From a virus, in IMG/VR virus record IMGVR_UViG_3300025430_000035, positions 1 through 49,900 of that record: a DNA stretch of 49,900 bases. One strand, given 5' to 3'. Positions 15,542-24,543 of the stretch are shown one piece after another. Numbering within the stretch: the first letter of the stretch is position 1; every line of letters starts with the position of its first letter. The translations under genes and the position numbers were made by a program. The notes beneath the pieces were generated by a model. That model saw only the letters and a program-made list of their open reading frames with translations, searched no databases and was not told the origin of the DNA.

Positions 15542-16208
15542 TATCCCACCTACAAATCATTAAATTACAACGATTTTCAGGTGTAATTTCTTGCATTACA
15601 TCTGAAATTTCTCCAGCTTCATTTATGTAATTAAAGTAAAAATCAGAAAAATGATTTTCATTTAATCCATGTAGCTTATGATGTTCACCCCAGAAGCCTT
15701 TAGGCTCATTGTGTGGAACTGTAATTAATAAAGTGTCGCAATGTCGTTTAAGCATTTCAACAATCTCTAATCCATTGTCTAAATGTTCAATTACTTCAAA
15801 AGCAATAATGGTGTCGTAGTGGTCAATTCCAATTTTATTAATATCAACATTAACAAATTCGCAATTAGCTCGCCATTCCTGTTCTTTAGCAACTTGAATA
15901 ATAATTGGATCGTAATCTATACCCATATAAGTATAGTTATCAGGTAAAAATTGACACCCATACCCAGTAGAACAACCAATCTCTAATATAGATGTTCCTC
16001 TTAAATTTTGTCTAGCCCAGTTATATCTTTGAGTTTCTCTAGGAAATACTGGATCACCTTTAAGAAATACGGCTCTTTCATAGTTGTTTGAAAGCCGCCA
16101 CCGATACCAATCTGGATGGTGTTCTTTTGCTAATGCTAAAACATGAAGTTCTAGTATTTGTTCCCATTGAGTTGCTACATCTAATCCATAAATTTTCTTG
16201 GATTGCAT
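15534..16208 (-). CDS. Class I SAM-dependent methyltransferase
   Basis: 224 residues from ATG 16208, which has AAGGA seven bases upstream; a GTG one codon earlier is less likely. Motif I is ILEIGCSTGYG and the acidic end of strand 2 is YMGIDYD. The post-I region FVNVDIN and motif IV-like IIAFEVIEHLDN follow. HNEPKGFWGEHHKLHGLNE in the C-terminal half resembles sugar or small-molecule methyltransferases encoded beside glycosyltransferases. It lacks DNA methyltransferase motifs such as DPPY. It probably methylates the glycan product of the adjacent GT genes; the substrate is inferred. Confidence 0.85.
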   Translation of the reverse strand: MQSKKIYGLDVATQWEQILELHVLALAKEHHPDWYRWRLSNNYERAVFLKGDPVFPRETQRYNWARQNLRGTSILEIGCSTGYGCQFLPDNYTYMGIDYDPIIIQVAKEQEWRANCEFVNVDINKIGIDHYDTIIAFEVIEHLDNGLEIVEMLKRHCDTLLITVPHNEPKGFWGEHHKLHGLNENHFSDFYFNYINEAGEISDVMQEITPENRCNLMICRWDNA

Positions 16209-16228
16209 CACTAATCCTTATTAAATAT

Positions 16229-19200
16229 TTACAATACTATCCATCTTGATCCACTTGGGACTGTAACTGTTATACCACCACTAATTGTAATTGCTCCTAC
16301 TGATGAAGCTGAATATCCTGTTGGAATTGTATAAGATGTTGCTACAGTCATATTATTTAAAACAAGACCATTACTTGCCAACAGTTCTGAAGCAGATAAC
16401 TCACCAGTAGATGGCTTAAATAAGTGTTTTGCATTGCTAGTATAGATAGTGCTGGCTGTGCCACTAGTTGCTGTTACTGATACTGGGTAAATATTAGTGC
16501 TAGTAGCTACATCATTACTAATAGAAATACTAGCCGCAGAGCTACCAGAATAGCCAGAATAACCAGAATAACCAGATACTCCACTACCACTATATCCACT
16601 AATACCAGAACCAGAATATCCTGAAATACCGCTAAATCCTGAATAGCCACTTGTGCCATTTGTTCCAGATATACCACTAAAACCTGAATATCCAGAAGTT
16701 CCAACAGCACCAGAATAGCCACTTATGCCTGAGAATCCGCTGTATCCGCTTACACCTGATCCACTATAGCCGCTGATGCCGCTGTAACCAGAATACCCAG
16801 ATACTCCAGATCCGCTGTAGCCAGAGTAACCAGAATAGCCAGATACTCCGCTTCCAGAATATCCGCTATATCCACTATAACCACTCACACCGCTACCAGA
16901 AAAACCGCTGATACCGCTGAACCCGGAATACCCACTAAAACCGCTTACACCACTTCCTGAGTATCCAGAATATCCACTTACACCACTTCCAGAATAACCG
17001 CTGTAACCACTTATTCCGCTAAATCCAGAATAGCCAGAAGTTCCGCTACCAGAGTAACCTGAATAGCCAGAGTAACCAGAAACGCCACTACCAGAAAAGC
17101 CACTATACCCGCTAATGCCAGAGAAACCAGAATAACCGCTTATACCGCTACCGCTGTAACCAGAATAACCTGATATGCCACTATAGCCAGAAAAACCACT
17201 AAATCCACTTGTTCCTACCGAACCTTGTAAATTAATAGTCCAAGGATATGTCCCCATGCCAGCGTAATTATTTACATTAAATGAAAATAATCCTGTTGTT
17301 GGGTTATAAGCAGTTACAGTTACATCTGCATAATTTGAAATATTATAAGCAATAATGGCTGTTTGACCAACAGTCCAACTTAATCCAGTACCAACAATAA
17401 TTGCACCATTTATATCACCTAAAGCAAAATCAGGATCAGTACTTGTAGTTGCATATTTGTCACTATAACCAGATGTTCCACTAAATCCAGAATAACCACT
17501 TATTCCGCTAAAGCCGCTATAACCTGAAATGCCAAAGCCAGAATAACCACTTATTCCTGAAAAACCAGAATAGCCACTTATTCCAGAAAATCCGCTAAAA
17601 CCAGAAATCCCACTATCGCCTGACCAGCCTGAAATTCCAGAAAAACCAGAAATTCCTGAATAACCAGAAAAACCAGAAATTCCGCTATAACCTGACCAAC
17701 CACTTATTCCATTTGCAATGGCAAAAATAATTGCTTGGTCATTAATAAATCCGGGTGCTGTGCCAGTACCAGCAGAAGAAACTAAAGTAACTGGAATAGT
17801 AAAATAACTGCCAACATTAGTTGGTGTTCCAGTAATTACCCAAGTTTGTGAATTTGCACTATTACTTTGATCTTGAATAACAAATTCTTCAGTTGTTGCA
17901 AGTAAAGCTAAAAATACATTAATGTCTACGCCATTTGCCGCTAAATTACTAACATTGATTTGAGTAGAAGCAACTTGTAATGCGTTATTCCAAAGCAAGT
18001 AATCAGAACCGGGATCACCGCTGTTTAAAATTGTATTAGCTTTGTAAAAGTAATAATTGCTGGATATGCCACTTGATCCAGAAAATCCAGATATGCCAGA
18101 ATACCCGCTAAATCCTGATATTCCGCTATCACCAGAAAAACCAGATATACCTGAATCGCCACTATATCCGCTATAGCCGCTAATTCCAGAATCACCTGAC
18201 CAGCCCGATATTCCGCTGTCGCCAGAAAAACCAGAGTATCCACTTATTCCGCTGTCACCTGAGTAGCCAGATATTCCTGAATCACCAGAGTAGCCCGATA
18301 TTCCGCTATCTCCGCTAAATCCAGATATTCCAGAGTCACCGCTAAAACCAGAATATCCCGAAATTCCTGAGTCACCAGAATAGCCAGAAATACCGCTATC
18401 ACCAGAAAATCCGCTAATACCACTATCGCCTGAAAATCCCGATATACCAGAATCACCAGAGTATCCAGAAATGCCCGAGTCGCCACTATAACCGCTGTAT
18501 CCCGACACGCCTGAACCAGAGTAACCGCTGATACCAGAATCTCCGCTAAAACCGCTGTAACCGCTTATTCCTGAATCACCGCTAAAGCCGCTTATGCCTG
18601 AATCTCCGCTATATCCGCTTTCGCCAGAGTAGCCGCTAAATCCTGAGTAACCAGAAAAACCTACAATTTGACCAGCATTGAACCATTCAGAACCATTCCA
18701 AACCCATAGGTCACCATCAGAATCAACAATATAAGCATCGTTAACTTGATTGCCAGTTGGTGGTAAATCTGCTGGGGTAGGAACAGAACCCAATAAATTA
18801 ATTGAAGTTCCTTGTTGACCACTATAGCCACTATAGCCAGAAAAACCAGAGTACCCAGAAGTGCTATCACCAGAATAGCCTGAAATTCCAGAATCTCCAG
18901 AATAACCAGAATCTCCCGAATAACCGCTAAACCCACTATAACCAGAATAACCAGAATAACCAGATGTTCCTACGCCTGAAAACTGTGTCCAAATAATGGG
19001 TGTTACATCAATTGTTCCTACTTTAGGAGCAATAACTATCCAACCTGTACCAGCATTAACAGTTCCATATTGAATAAAAGTAAAAGCACCGGGAACTTCA
19101 TCCCAGATGTTCATGTCAATTGATCTTGACCATTCTGTTTCAGAAGCTACATAAATACCATTTTGAGCAGTATTTTGTTGATCTTTTACGCAAACACGAT

Positions 19201-19750
19201 CACCAGCCACAATTTGATAGTTATCAACAATGGGTAATCCATAAAGATCAATATCCCCTTGTTCTGGAGTAGTTCCACATTGGCAAGAAGCTTTAGGGGT
19301 TAACCCTTGTGCTATTGCATCTACATACTCTTTGTTTGCTATATCAATAGGGTTTACAGGTAAGGTATCTATTTGACCTGTAACAGCAAACATATTTTGA
19401 AAAGCGGCTGAATAATAGCCATTTTCCATGCCATAAATTTGTACAAAGGCATCTGAAGAACCAGCAGTATCTAAGTTAACTGCAAAAGAACCAAAAGCCC
19501 ATGCTTGGGGAATAGTGTTCTCATCACCACGAATAACTGTAAATACATCACCAGTTCTAGCTGTTACTAAAACAATTTCATTTACTAAAGCATTAATAGC
19601 ACTAACCAAAGTGAGTTTAAATGCTTCATTAGCTTGTGGGTTTGGAAAGTACTGCCCTGTACCAGCCGCTACATAAATAGTTGTATCAGTAGAGCTTACT
19701 GGTAATGCAAGAGTGGTTTGCGCTTGATTGGCAAATAACAATATTGTCAT
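16229..19750 (-). CDS. Giant tail fibre with Ser-Gly-X triplet-repeat tracts
   Basis: 1173 residues. The N-terminal 1-110 (ANQAQTTLALPVSSTDTTI, VAAGTGQYFPNP, VIRGDE) match the start of the 384-aa fibre encoded downstream of it at 20368-21522, so both probably use the same virion anchor. Four SGX triplet tracts lie at residues 262-312, 364-564, 682-763 and 846-1071, with X mainly Y, F, I, D, V or W and no proline. They are broken by small globular domains (313-363, 565-681, 764-845). The C-terminus GAITI...VPSGSRWIVL recurs in the 193-aa protein at 24544-25125. It is probably a trimeric shaft with a receptor-binding tip. Confidence 0.85.
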   Translation of the reverse strand: MTILLFANQAQTTLALPVSSTDTTIYVAAGTGQYFPNPQANEAFKLTLVSAINALVNEIVLVTARTGDVFTVIRGDENTIPQAWAFGSFAVNLDTAGSSDAFVQIYGMENGYYSAAFQNMFAVTGQIDTLPVNPIDIANKEYVDAIAQGLTPKASCQCGTTPEQGDIDLYGLPIVDNYQIVAGDRVCVKDQQNTAQNGIYVASETEWSRSIDMNIWDEVPGAFTFIQYGTVNAGTGWIVIAPKVGTIDVTPIIWTQFSGVGTSGYSGYSGYSGFSGYSGDSGYSGDSGISGYSGDSTSGYSGFSGYSGYSGQQGTSINLLGSVPTPADLPPTGNQVNDAYIVDSDGDLWVWNGSEWFNAGQIVGFSGYSGFSGYSGESGYSGDSGISGFSGDSGISGYSGFSGDSGISGYSGSGVSGYSGYSGDSGISGYSGDSGISGFSGDSGISGFSGDSGISGYSGDSGISGYSGFSGDSGISGFSGDSGISGYSGDSGISGYSGDSGISGYSGFSGDSGISGWSGDSGISGYSGYSGDSGISGFSGDSGISGFSGYSGISGFSGSSGISSNYYFYKANTILNSGDPGSDYLLWNNALQVASTQINVSNLAANGVDINVFLALLATTEEFVIQDQSNSANSQTWVITGTPTNVGSYFTIPVTLVSSAGTGTAPGFINDQAIIFAIANGISGWSGYSGISGFSGYSGISGFSGISGWSGDSGISGFSGFSGISGYSGFSGISGYSGFGISGYSGFSGISGYSGFSGTSGYSDKYATTSTDPDFALGDINGAIIVGTGLSWTVGQTAIIAYNISNYADVTVTAYNPTTGLFSFNVNNYAGMGTYPWTINLQGSVGTSGFSGFSGYSGISGYSGYSGSGISGYSGFSGISGYSGFSGSGVSGYSGYSGYSGSGTSGYSGFSGISGYSGYSGSGVSGYSGYSGSGVSGFSGYSGFSGISGFSGSGVSGYSGYSGYSGSGVSGYSGYSGYSGSGVSGYSGYSGISGYSGSGVSGYSGFSGISGYSGAVGTSGYSGFSGISGTNGTSGYSGFSGISGYSGSGISGYSGSGVSGYSGYSGYSGSSAASISISNDVATSTNIYPVSVTATSGTASTIYTSNAKHLFKPSTGELSASELLASNGLVLNNMTVATSYTIPTGYSASSVGAITISGGITVTVPSGSRWIVL
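16538..17215 (-). repeat. Fibre repeat tract IV (SGX triplets)
   Basis: DNA encoding residues 846-1071 of the giant fibre, nearly all Ser-Gly-X. The dominant 9-base words encode GYS, GFS and GIS; SGSGV steps break the triplet phase at several points. Codons for the same residues vary, so selection appears to act on the protein pattern rather than on recent DNA duplication alone. Confidence 0.9.
17462..17707 (-). repeat. Fibre repeat tract III (SGX triplets)
   Basis: Encodes residues 682-763, rich in GISGFSGYSG and GYSGFSG units. It contains one phase break (GFGISG). Flanked by globular domains at 565-681 and 764-845. Confidence 0.9.
18059..18661 (-). repeat. Fibre repeat tract II (SGX triplets)
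   Basis: Encodes residues 364-564. GDSGISGYS and GDSGISGFS units dominate, giving a regular aspartate every few triplets that the other tracts mostly lack. The acidic pattern may bind cations or set a different shaft geometry. Confidence 0.9.
18815..18967 (-). repeat. Fibre repeat tract I (SGX triplets)
   Basis: Encodes residues 262-312, a short Ser-Gly-X tract right after the N-terminal globular region. It is followed by a small domain (residues 313-363, including PTPADLPPTGNQVNDAYIV and WVWNGSEW) of a kind often found between collagen-like stretches. Confidence 0.9.
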
Positions 19751-19771
19751 GGTAAACCCTAAGTAATACTG

Positions 19772-20044
19772 TTAAATAATTGCGTAAGTATCGTCTGTTA
19801 CACCAGTAAATTTAATTTCTGTAACTGGGAAAGTCAAAATATAATAGATTTGACCAGTAGCAGTTCCAGTAGGCGTTACTGCACCATAGTAACTTACACC
19901 ATTATCCAAAGAAAATTGAATTGTTCTAGTTTCATCAGAAGAATTAAGAACAATTGTTGCTGGGTAAACTAAATTAGGAATTAATACTTCTAAAGAAGTT
20001 TCAGTAAGAGTGCCTGTAATGGGGCTACCATAGTTGTAAGTCAT
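19772..20044 (-). CDS. Small structural or fibre-associated protein, 90 aa
   Basis: Beta-rich, with few charges and many Thr, Ser and Val residues (GTLTETSLEVLIPNLVYPATIVL). No membrane segment. It lies between the giant fibre and a fibre-assembly-like gene, so it is probably a minor virion or fibre component. No specific family recognised. Confidence 0.65.
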   Translation of the reverse strand: MTYNYGSPITGTLTETSLEVLIPNLVYPATIVLNSSDETRTIQFSLDNGVSYYGAVTPTGTATGQIYYILTFPVTEIKFTGVTDDTYAII

Positions 20045-20046
20045 AA

Positions 20047-20358
20047 TTAAAATCCTTCAGGTTTTGGATATTTAGCTTTTACTTCTAAGCATTTTTGTCG
20101 ATATTTTTCTAAAGCAATTTGGTCATTTTTAACCCAAGCATCTAAAAATTCACCAACTTCTGGATAGCTATACATACGATCACGAAGGTAATCAGGCGAA
20201 TCAAACCCAGTAGGAATGGACTCTTTATAGCTAGTAATACCAATTGTTTCAGCTTTTTTAGCAGAAATTTCTGTTAAATTATTAGGCTTTAAATGGTCTT
20301 GAGAGCCGTCAGCGGCAAAACCATATAACTTACCTTCATTGTCTTGATAATGTTTCAT
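20047..20358 (-). CDS. Putative tail fibre assembly chaperone
   Basis: 103 residues. The N-terminal MKHYQDNEGKLYGFAADGSQ and the C-terminal helical half (VGEFLDAWVKNDQIALEKYRQKCLEVKAKYPKP) resemble Tfa-like fibre assembly proteins, which help fibres trimerise. The position directly after the 384-aa fibre gene and before the next fibre-related gene fits. Assignment rests on general resemblance and context. Confidence 0.55.
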   Translation of the reverse strand: MKHYQDNEGKLYGFAADGSQDHLKPNNLTEISAKKAETIGITSYKESIPTGFDSPDYLRDRMYSYPEVGEFLDAWVKNDQIALEKYRQKCLEVKAKYPKPEGF

Positions 20359-20367
20359 TCATAGTCC

Positions 20368-21522
20368 TTAATATAGTTCTGCCCAGTTATAGACACCTTG
20401 ACCACTATTTAATTGGTATGTAGCACCCGGTGGGACAATAACAAAAGCACCGCCATAAGAACCGCACCCGTTAAACTGCCATTGAAACCATTGTATAAAT
20501 TGTCCGTTAATATAAACTTGAATAGATGATCCAGTAGAGCAAGTAGTAGTTGCTGAAACGGCTATTGGATAGCTATAAGAATTGGTATATTGAGTATTAA
20601 AACTTCTAGAAACTATATGCCAAGTAGTTCCACCAAAACCTAATCCTTGAACAACTTGCAATTGATTTTGCACAAATGCCGTAGTTGCTATTTGAGTAGT
20701 GCTTGTACCATTGGCGGCTGTAGGGGCGGCAGGTACACCTGTTAATGTTGGGCTATAAATTGGAGCATAGTTAGCCAATTGGTTTTGAACCCAAAGCGTA
20801 TTAGGAATAATTGTACTAGTGTCATTAAATGCAGGAGTTGGTACTCTAGGAGTGCCTGTAAAGGTTTGGCTGTTAATTAAAGCATAAAGCGTTAAATTGA
20901 CATTTCCGTCAGTAACTACCCAAGCATCAAAAGTGGAACTATAGGAAAGGGTAATTGGATAGCCAGCACCGGGGATTTCATTACCAGTTAATGCAGAGTT
21001 GTTTCCAACTACAACAGGTTTTACACCAGTAGCAGTAGAACCAAGGGTTAGATTTAAAGTAGCAGAGCTAGTATTAGCATAAGCTGATTTAACAACAATA
21101 GACATTCCATCTGTTAAAGCTGTTAAATTGGATGGGATTGTGGCTGTTAAAGCATTGGCTGAACCTGAAGCTACAGCAAAAATATAGTATTGATTTTGTA
21201 ATTGAACTGATTGGACTAAATCATCCATTACCCCAGCAGTATCATAGTTCCCAACAATATCATCAATCAAAAATGGAGTTTTAGAAGTACCTTCTTGACC
21301 ACGAACAACAGTTAAAGTGTCGCCTGACCTTGAAGTACAAAGGCAAATTTCAAATACAGTAGCCGAAGTTGAGCTAACTAAAGTAACTTTAAATGCTTGC
21401 CCAGAACTGGGATTTGGAAAAAGTGCGCCAGTACCCGCCGCTACTTTAATAGTAGTTGTAGTAGCTGTAATACCAGCCGCTAAAGTGGTTTTGGCATTAT
21501 TGGCATATAATTGAATAGTCAA
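20368..21522 (-). CDS. Tail fibre protein with anchor shared with the giant fibre
   Basis: 384 residues from a TTG start at 21522, which overlaps the stop of the endonuclease gene (TTGA) and has AAAGGAAAA upstream. The TTG aligns with the Met of the paralogous giant fibre (MTIxLxAN), which supports it. Residues 1-105 are the shared anchor; the middle has TLTGVPAAPTAANGTSTTQIATTAFVQNQL, a common fibre unit. The C-terminus (GAFVIVPPGATYQLNSGQG) is a beta-rich tip. It probably recognises the host surface. The rare start may keep fibre levels low. Confidence 0.82.
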   Translation of the reverse strand: MTIQLYANNAKTTLAAGITATTTTIKVAAGTGALFPNPSSGQAFKVTLVSSTSATVFEICLCTSRSGDTLTVVRGQEGTSKTPFLIDDIVGNYDTAGVMDDLVQSVQLQNQYYIFAVASGSANALTATIPSNLTALTDGMSIVVKSAYANTSSATLNLTLGSTATGVKPVVVGNNSALTGNEIPGAGYPITLSYSSTFDAWVVTDGNVNLTLYALINSQTFTGTPRVPTPAFNDTSTIIPNTLWVQNQLANYAPIYSPTLTGVPAAPTAANGTSTTQIATTAFVQNQLQVVQGLGFGGTTWHIVSRSFNTQYTNSYSYPIAVSATTTCSTGSSIQVYINGQFIQWFQWQFNGCGSYGGAFVIVPPGATYQLNSGQGVYNWAELY

Positions 21523-21956
21523 GATTCATTTTCCTTTAAATAAGATATTGCTCTAGTTAGCAATTCAATAGAATCCTTATATAAACCTAAACCAGTATTA
21601 CAAGTAAAGCACAATAAACCTCGAACTTTATTAGTTTTATGACAATGATCTACAGCTAATGGTTTATGAGATTTTCCCCATCTTGCACCTTTAACGGCAT
21701 TATTTTCAGGGTTTTGACATATTTTACATACCCCATTTTGACTTTCTAAAATTTCTAAATAGTCATTGTAAGTAATACCATACTGTGCTTTTAATGTTTT
21801 ATTTAAATATGTAATAGGATATTTTTCAGATTTTCTATATTTTGCACTAATTTCTTTTACACGATCTTTATTATTTTTTTGCCATTCAGCAGTACGAGCT
21901 AAATCCTTTGAAGTATTCACCTTTTTTTTAGGATTAGTTTTTTGCTGAATAGTCAT
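21519..21956 (-). CDS. Free-standing HNH endonuclease, endonuclease VII family
   Basis: 145 residues. A basic N-terminus is followed by YGITYNDYLEILESQNGVCKIC (C77, C80), LAVDHCHKTNKVRGLLCFTCN (D103, H104, H106, C116, C119, N120) and TGLGLYKDS. This is the treble-clef endonuclease VII core with a Cys4 zinc site and the catalytic DH. T4 endonuclease VII resolves branched DNA, but many phage copies of this size act like homing endonucleases. Here it stands alone inside the fibre cluster, far from replication genes, which favours a mobile role. It overlaps the next fibre gene by four bases. Confidence 0.88.
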   Translation of the reverse strand: MTIQQKTNPKKKVNTSKDLARTAEWQKNNKDRVKEISAKYRKSEKYPITYLNKTLKAQYGITYNDYLEILESQNGVCKICQNPENNAVKGARWGKSHKPLAVDHCHKTNKVRGLLCFTCNTGLGLYKDSIELLTRAISYLKENES

Positions 21957-21957
21957 A

Positions 21958-22206
21958 TCATCCCACCAAAGCCTTTACTTCATCTTCGGAAAGACCTAAT
22001 GCGGCTAGTTTAGCTAGTGCAGAAGCCTTTGCATCTTTAGTGGCTTGTTCTGCTTTTGCTTCGGCAGCTTGGAGTTCAGCTAATTTAGCTTTTGCGGCAG
22101 CTTTATCGTAGGATACTTGTTGCTCATTAGCGTCATAAGCAATATCGCCACGAATAGTTACGATGGCTGGATTAAGAACATAAATGGCTTGATGAATATT
22201 AATCAT
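21958..22206 (-). CDS. Small coiled-coil protein, 82 aa
   Basis: An N-terminal beta segment ([20 protein letters not shown]) is followed by an Ala/Lys/Glu-rich coiled coil (KAAAKAKLAELQAAEAKAEQATKDAKASALAKL) and a short end (GLSEDEVKALVG) like a protein-binding helix. Such proteins are common between phage fibre genes and may be fibre accessory or assembly proteins. The start overlaps the upstream stop (ATGA). Confidence 0.65.
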   Translation of the reverse strand: MINIHQAIYVLNPAIVTIRGDIAYDANEQQVSYDKAAAKAKLAELQAAEAKAEQATKDAKASALAKLAALGLSEDEVKALVG

Positions 22207-22694
22207 TGTGCAATTTCCATAAGAATAATTGAAGAAATTGAATTGTCGGATTGAACTCCAACTAATGAGATACTTCCACCACCATTTGATAATTGTGTTT
22301 TATAAGTTACAGAAGAAGTGGTAGCAGGAGAGTGCAAATAAGATAAAGTAGATTGAATTCCTTCTAATGCTAATGTTGAGGCTGTATATCCATAATTGTA
22401 TGCAAAAGAACTAATAACAGAGCCATTTGCCAATAATTGCAAATTTAATCTATTTCCAGCATCAGCAGAAGATTTATATCCACCATTTTGATTTACTAAA
22501 ACAAGAATTTTGCTTGTAGAAAATAAAGGAGTAATGGAAGCCGTTAAACCTGTATCAACAAAAGAACTTGTTGCACTTGAAACAAAAGTAGAATAAGTAG
22601 CATTAACCACTTGCAACACTTTCGATTGCGCTCCTTGAGTGCCTGACCCTATTGGAAATGTGACTCCGTTGTCACCCGATAAGATGATGCTCAT
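22203..22694 (-). CDS. Fibre or receptor-binding beta-sandwich protein, 163 aa
   Basis: [14 protein letters not shown] at the N-terminus is a common short fibre start. The remainder ([42 protein letters not shown] ... SIILMEIAQ, shown in parts) is beta-rich and resembles head or tip domains of tail fibres in environmental phages. The start overlaps the upstream stop as ATGA. It probably contributes to host binding. Confidence 0.65.
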   Translation of the reverse strand: MSIILSGDNGVTFPIGSGTQGAQSKVLQVVNATYSTFVSSATSSFVDTGLTASITPLFSTSKILVLVNQNGGYKSSADAGNRLNLQLLANGSVISSFAYNYGYTASTLALEGIQSTLSYLHSPATTSSVTYKTQLSNGGGSISLVGVQSDNSISSIILMEIAQ

Positions 22695-22855
22695 AATGTT
22701 TCCTCCGCTGGTAATGGTGTATTGCCTTCAGCTACCCATGCAAGGTAGGCTTGGTAATCTGTGTTGTCAGGGTCGAATGGGATGAAAGCACCATCAGATA
22801 ATCTTTGAATCATGTCTGATTTTTTAGTAATAGGGTTATTTAGTAATTTATACAT
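22691..22855 (-). CDS. Small fibre-cluster protein, 54 aa
   Basis: Begins [21 protein letters not shown] and ends [11 protein letters not shown]. The [18 protein letters not shown] segment is widespread in small proteins next to phage fibre genes. The ATG at 22855 and the ATGA overlap at the end support it. Its role is not established; fibre assembly is a fair guess. Confidence 0.7.
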   Translation of the reverse strand: MYKLLNNPITKKSDMIQRLSDGAFIPFDPDNTDYQAYLAWVAEGNTPLPAEETL

Positions 22856-22858
22856 TTT

Positions 22859-23950
22859 TTATAACTCCGCAGAAATAGAAATACGGCTTGTTCCTATGCC
22901 ACCATCGTAAATATAAGAGGCTTGCCCAACAGTTAAACTTGTTCCTGCTTGTGATATCGCTGTATTGTAAATATTTGAAACAACAAATGTTGGATTTGTT
23001 GTTAATGATTGTGGCAAACAATACCAAGCCCCTGAAGCAGTAATTGTAGGAGTTGTTCTTTTTGGGACTTGGAAATAAATTAATCCTGATGTTTGAGTAG
23101 TGCTTATAATAGCATTAACACAATACGCATTATTGGCGCTTGCAGATGCTCCAAGAATTTCAAAATACCTCTGACAAAGCTGTAACTCTGTACCATACTG
23201 ACGATACTCAAATCCAGTAGCACTACTTCCTACTTCTAGTTGAACACCAGTAATGTAGAAGGTTGCTCCGCTTGTTCCTACTACGGATGTTGCTCCTGTG
23301 GCTGAAGTAACAAAAGATGTTGCAGTCCATGCCCCAGCGGTTGCTGAATAACTAGAGCCAGTACCAAGGCTAAAATTAACATTGATACCTATGCCATTAG
23401 TTGTTAACCAAGTACCAGTTGTATCACCAGCAACAGTAACTGAAATAGAAGCCCAAGTATTTGCAACAGGAATTGAATAACTAAATGGATAACAACGATT
23501 TGCAGATGCGTTTTGTAATGAACCACCAAAAGTGCCTGTAAGGCTTGAATATACTTGAAATGACAAAGTTACAGTTTTAGCATTGGCCGTTCCCCAGCCT
23601 AAATCTGCTATGTTATAGCCTTCTATTTTTTGGGTAACAAGAAACTGGTCTGTTGAATTAATGCTATATGCGGAAGAAGATGTTGTGCCTAAATAATTAG
23701 TAAACCCTACTGGTGGAGTTACTGAGCCAGCATTTTGCTGTGCTGTAAATTTAGCTGATTGTGAGCCATAAGAAAGCCATCTGTCAACTGGATAAGAGCC
23801 TGAAGCAACACTAGCACCAGCATTTCTTTGGTCAATAACCATCGCACCATTAATAATGCGATTCTTCATTGCAGAGGCATTACCAGCCCCCAGTATTCCA
23901 CCTTGGGTGGATGTAGTTACTGTGTCTACATTTATTGTTCCGTATGTCAT
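22859..23950 (-). CDS. Tail fibre / carbohydrate-binding protein
   Basis: 363 residues from ATG 23950, which overlaps the upstream stop (TAATG) and has GAGGG upstream; an earlier in-frame start at 23986 lies inside the upstream gene. The N-terminus carries NRIINGAMVIDQRNAG and YPVDRW, typical of a phage tail protein family whose central region is a carbohydrate-binding-like beta-sandwich. VQLEVGSSATGFEYRQYGTELQLCQRYFE marks the end of that domain. It probably binds host surface sugars. Confidence 0.82.
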   Translation of the reverse strand: MTYGTINVDTVTTSTQGGILGAGNASAMKNRIINGAMVIDQRNAGASVASGSYPVDRWLSYGSQSAKFTAQQNAGSVTPPVGFTNYLGTTSSSAYSINSTDQFLVTQKIEGYNIADLGWGTANAKTVTLSFQVYSSLTGTFGGSLQNASANRCYPFSYSIPVANTWASISVTVAGDTTGTWLTTNGIGINVNFSLGTGSSYSATAGAWTATSFVTSATGATSVVGTSGATFYITGVQLEVGSSATGFEYRQYGTELQLCQRYFEILGASASANNAYCVNAIISTTQTSGLIYFQVPKRTTPTITASGAWYCLPQSLTTNPTFVVSNIYNTAISQAGTSLTVGQASYIYDGGIGTSRISISAEL

Positions 23951-24534
23951 TATGCTGCCCTCACTAATGCGCCAGTAAAATAACAAAATGCTGCACCCGA
24001 AATAAGAGTGTTTATTGCAAACCCGCTATTTTGATATATATAGGATTGAAGATAATCACCTGTTCCGTTTAGATATATTACTGAAGTTACTATGGATTCA
24101 GCGTAATCACTTACTAATAAAGGTGTAGTTGAGCCGTTTCTATATTGCGCTCCATTTTTTAAAATTACTATACCCATATCTCTTGTTGAGGTCGCAGGGT
24201 TAAAAGAACCATGTGCTGTAATGATGTAATATCCTGCTACGGGTGGGCAAAAAGCATAAGCTGGTACAGATAATCCATTTAGAGTTACAGTTGAACCCGT
24301 ATTGTTAAATGCTCCAGCGGTATCAAACTCTTTTGTATTAATATTTAAAATAGCGCTTGTACTAACGCTTTGTGCCGCACTAGGGTAAGCACTAAACGCT
24401 GGCATATTACCGCTAACCATGATTGTCCCAGTAGCATCAGGCAATGTAGCAGTTTGGTTTGAATTGGTTACAGGAGCAGCTAAGGTCATAGACCCTGTGC
24501 CACTAGCTGAACCACTAGGTATTAATGAACTCAT
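23950..24534 (-). CDS. Fibre protein with C1q-like head domain
   Basis: 194 residues. The N-terminus (PVTNSNQTATLPDATGTIMVSG) is a common short fibre stalk. Residues 45-194 (PAFSAYPSAAQS, NTKEFDTAGAFN, FCPPVAGYYIITAHG, MGIVILKNG) follow the C1q/TNF-like jelly-roll pattern, which forms trimers. Such domains often act as receptor-binding heads. It belongs to the series of alternative or combined tips in this fibre cluster. Confidence 0.8.
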   Translation of the reverse strand: MSSLIPSGSASGTGSMTLAAPVTNSNQTATLPDATGTIMVSGNMPAFSAYPSAAQSVSTSAILNINTKEFDTAGAFNNTGSTVTLNGLSVPAYAFCPPVAGYYIITAHGSFNPATSTRDMGIVILKNGAQYRNGSTTPLLVSDYAESIVTSVIYLNGTGDYLQSYIYQNSGFAINTLISGAAFCYFTGALVRAA

Positions 24535-24543
24535 AATATGTCC

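Noticed and set aside
18025-18936. Several minus-strand ORFs of 70-91 aa inside the giant fibre
   Set aside because: They are other-frame readings of the triplet repeats and have no start signals.
16538-18967. CRISPR or satellite array in the fibre repeats
   Set aside because: The repeats are in frame within a long ORF and vary synonymously, so they are protein triplets.
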